DNA of 64,000 bases, from contig NZ_CP115768.1 of assembly GCF_027912835.1 (NCBI RefSeq), positions 310,001-374,000 of the forward strand, written 5' to 3'. Position 1 is the first letter of the stretch. Each line of letters opens with the position of its first letter. The notes under the pieces are model-generated. The model ran no database searches, had not been told where the DNA came from, and worked only from the letters and a program-made list of their open reading frames with translations. Shown here one piece after another: positions 63,650-64,000 of the stretch. Made by a program: the position numbers and the translations under genes. This DNA comes from Paracoccus sediminicola (GTDB taxonomy: Bacteria; Pseudomonadota; Alphaproteobacteria; Rhodobacterales; Rhodobacteraceae).

Positions 63650-64000
63650 TGACACAGTTGGACAAGGCGAAGGACTGGTGGAAAGGCGCGGTGATCTATC
63701 AGGTCTATCCGCGCAGCTATCAGGACACGACGGGGGACGGGACGGGCGATCTGGCGGGCATCACCGACAGGTTGGACTACATCGCCTCGCTCGGGGCGGA
63801 TGCGGTCTGGATCTCGCCCTTCTTCCGGTCGCCGATGAAGGATTTCGGCTATGATGTCAGCGATTACCGCGACATCGACCCGATCTTCGGGACCATGTCC
63901 GATTTCGATACGCTCGTGTTGCGTGCGCATGAACTCGGGCTGAAGGTGCTGATCGATCTGGTGCTGTCGCACAGCTCGGACCAGCATCCCTGGTTCGTCG
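63649..64000 (+). CDS. aglA: Alpha-glucosidase (GH13), 5' part, cut by window end
   Basis: About 117 codons visible; ATG at 63649 or 63646, overlapping the aglG stop. GH13 start is clear: WWKGAVIYQVYPRSYQD, GDLAGITDRLDYIASLGADAVWISPF, DYRDIDPIFGTMSDFD and conserved region I near VLIDLVLSHSSDQH. Cytoplasmic hydrolysis of imported alpha-glucosides. Confidence 0.9.
   Translation, partial: MTQLDKAKDWWKGAVIYQVYPRSYQDTTGDGTGDLAGITDRLDYIASLGADAVWISPFFRSPMKDFGYDVSDYRDIDPIFGTMSDFDTLVLRAHELGLKVLIDLVLSHSSDQHPWFV

Noticed and set aside
1..64000. CRISPR arrays, insertion sequences, integrases or att sites around the T3SS
   Set aside because: No repeat-spacer pattern, transposase, integrase or flanking direct repeats seen; the only tRNA (58919) is 17 kb away from the T3SS with no integrase beside it.

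Overview
The window comes from a high-GC alphaproteobacterium, most likely a Rhodobacterales/Paracoccaceae member (Paracoccus-like). The grounds are gene content and order: ntrB-ntrC-ntrY-ntrX with an NtrC that lacks the sigma-54 contact loop, recO, COQ9-type and TrcR (DUF1013) proteins, glmU-glmS, tsaD with gpsA, hemD-mitofilin-like-hemY, and an agl alpha-glucoside operon. All assignments are from reading motifs and gene order; no database search was possible.

Layout. 1-5260: 3' end of ntrB, then ntrC, ntrY and ntrX (nitrogen control). 5366-17536: housekeeping and envelope genes (lytic transglycosylase, prolyl-tRNA editing-like protein, recO, two META-domain lipoproteins, rpsU, COQ9-like, quinone oxidoreductase, SDR, RNase T2, trcR, SH3-type exported proteins, succinate-semialdehyde dehydrogenase). 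17588-18586: P1-family peptidase. 18870-41645, with a convergent gene to 42435: an accessory region. 43008-53593: phoA with a Pho-box array, moaA, an M20 amidohydrolase, glmS/glmU, gph, EVE and YciI proteins, gpsA. 53590-58994: tsaD, hemD, a mitofilin-like protein, hemY, tRNA-Thr(CGU). 59046-64000: a Crp/Fnr-type regulator divergent from aglE-aglF-aglG-aglA (aglA runs off the end).

The main discovery is a non-flagellar type III secretion system (T3SS) at 23717-41645. The first unit encodes a SctC N0/N1-only protein, two small TPR/HrpB1-like chaperone candidates, a small hydrophobic protein, then SctI, J, K, L, N, O, Q, R, S, T and U. The second unit encodes a SctE-like protein, a 51-residue needle candidate, SctD, SctX- and SctY-like proteins, SctV, then a full-length secretin of CpaC/RcpA (Tad pilus) type and a CpaD/RcpB-like lipoprotein. 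A TadD-like TPR lipoprotein lies convergent to this end. The T3SS export core is therefore joined to an outer-membrane module that looks Tad-derived, and the secretin is split. This recalls rhizobial RhcC1/RhcC2 systems.

Other unusual points: SctU has DAPN where the autocleavage motif NPTH should be. I recognise no ruler (SctP), gatekeeper (SctW), translocators or T3SS regulator. Between the two units lies a divergent gene for a GDPH-motif protein resembling NopE/DUF1521 effectors. Just upstream of the first unit is a 1028-residue protein with a LysM domain and a DUF6973-like C-terminal domain, overlapping a small membrane-anchored partner; these are the best substrate or toxin candidates.
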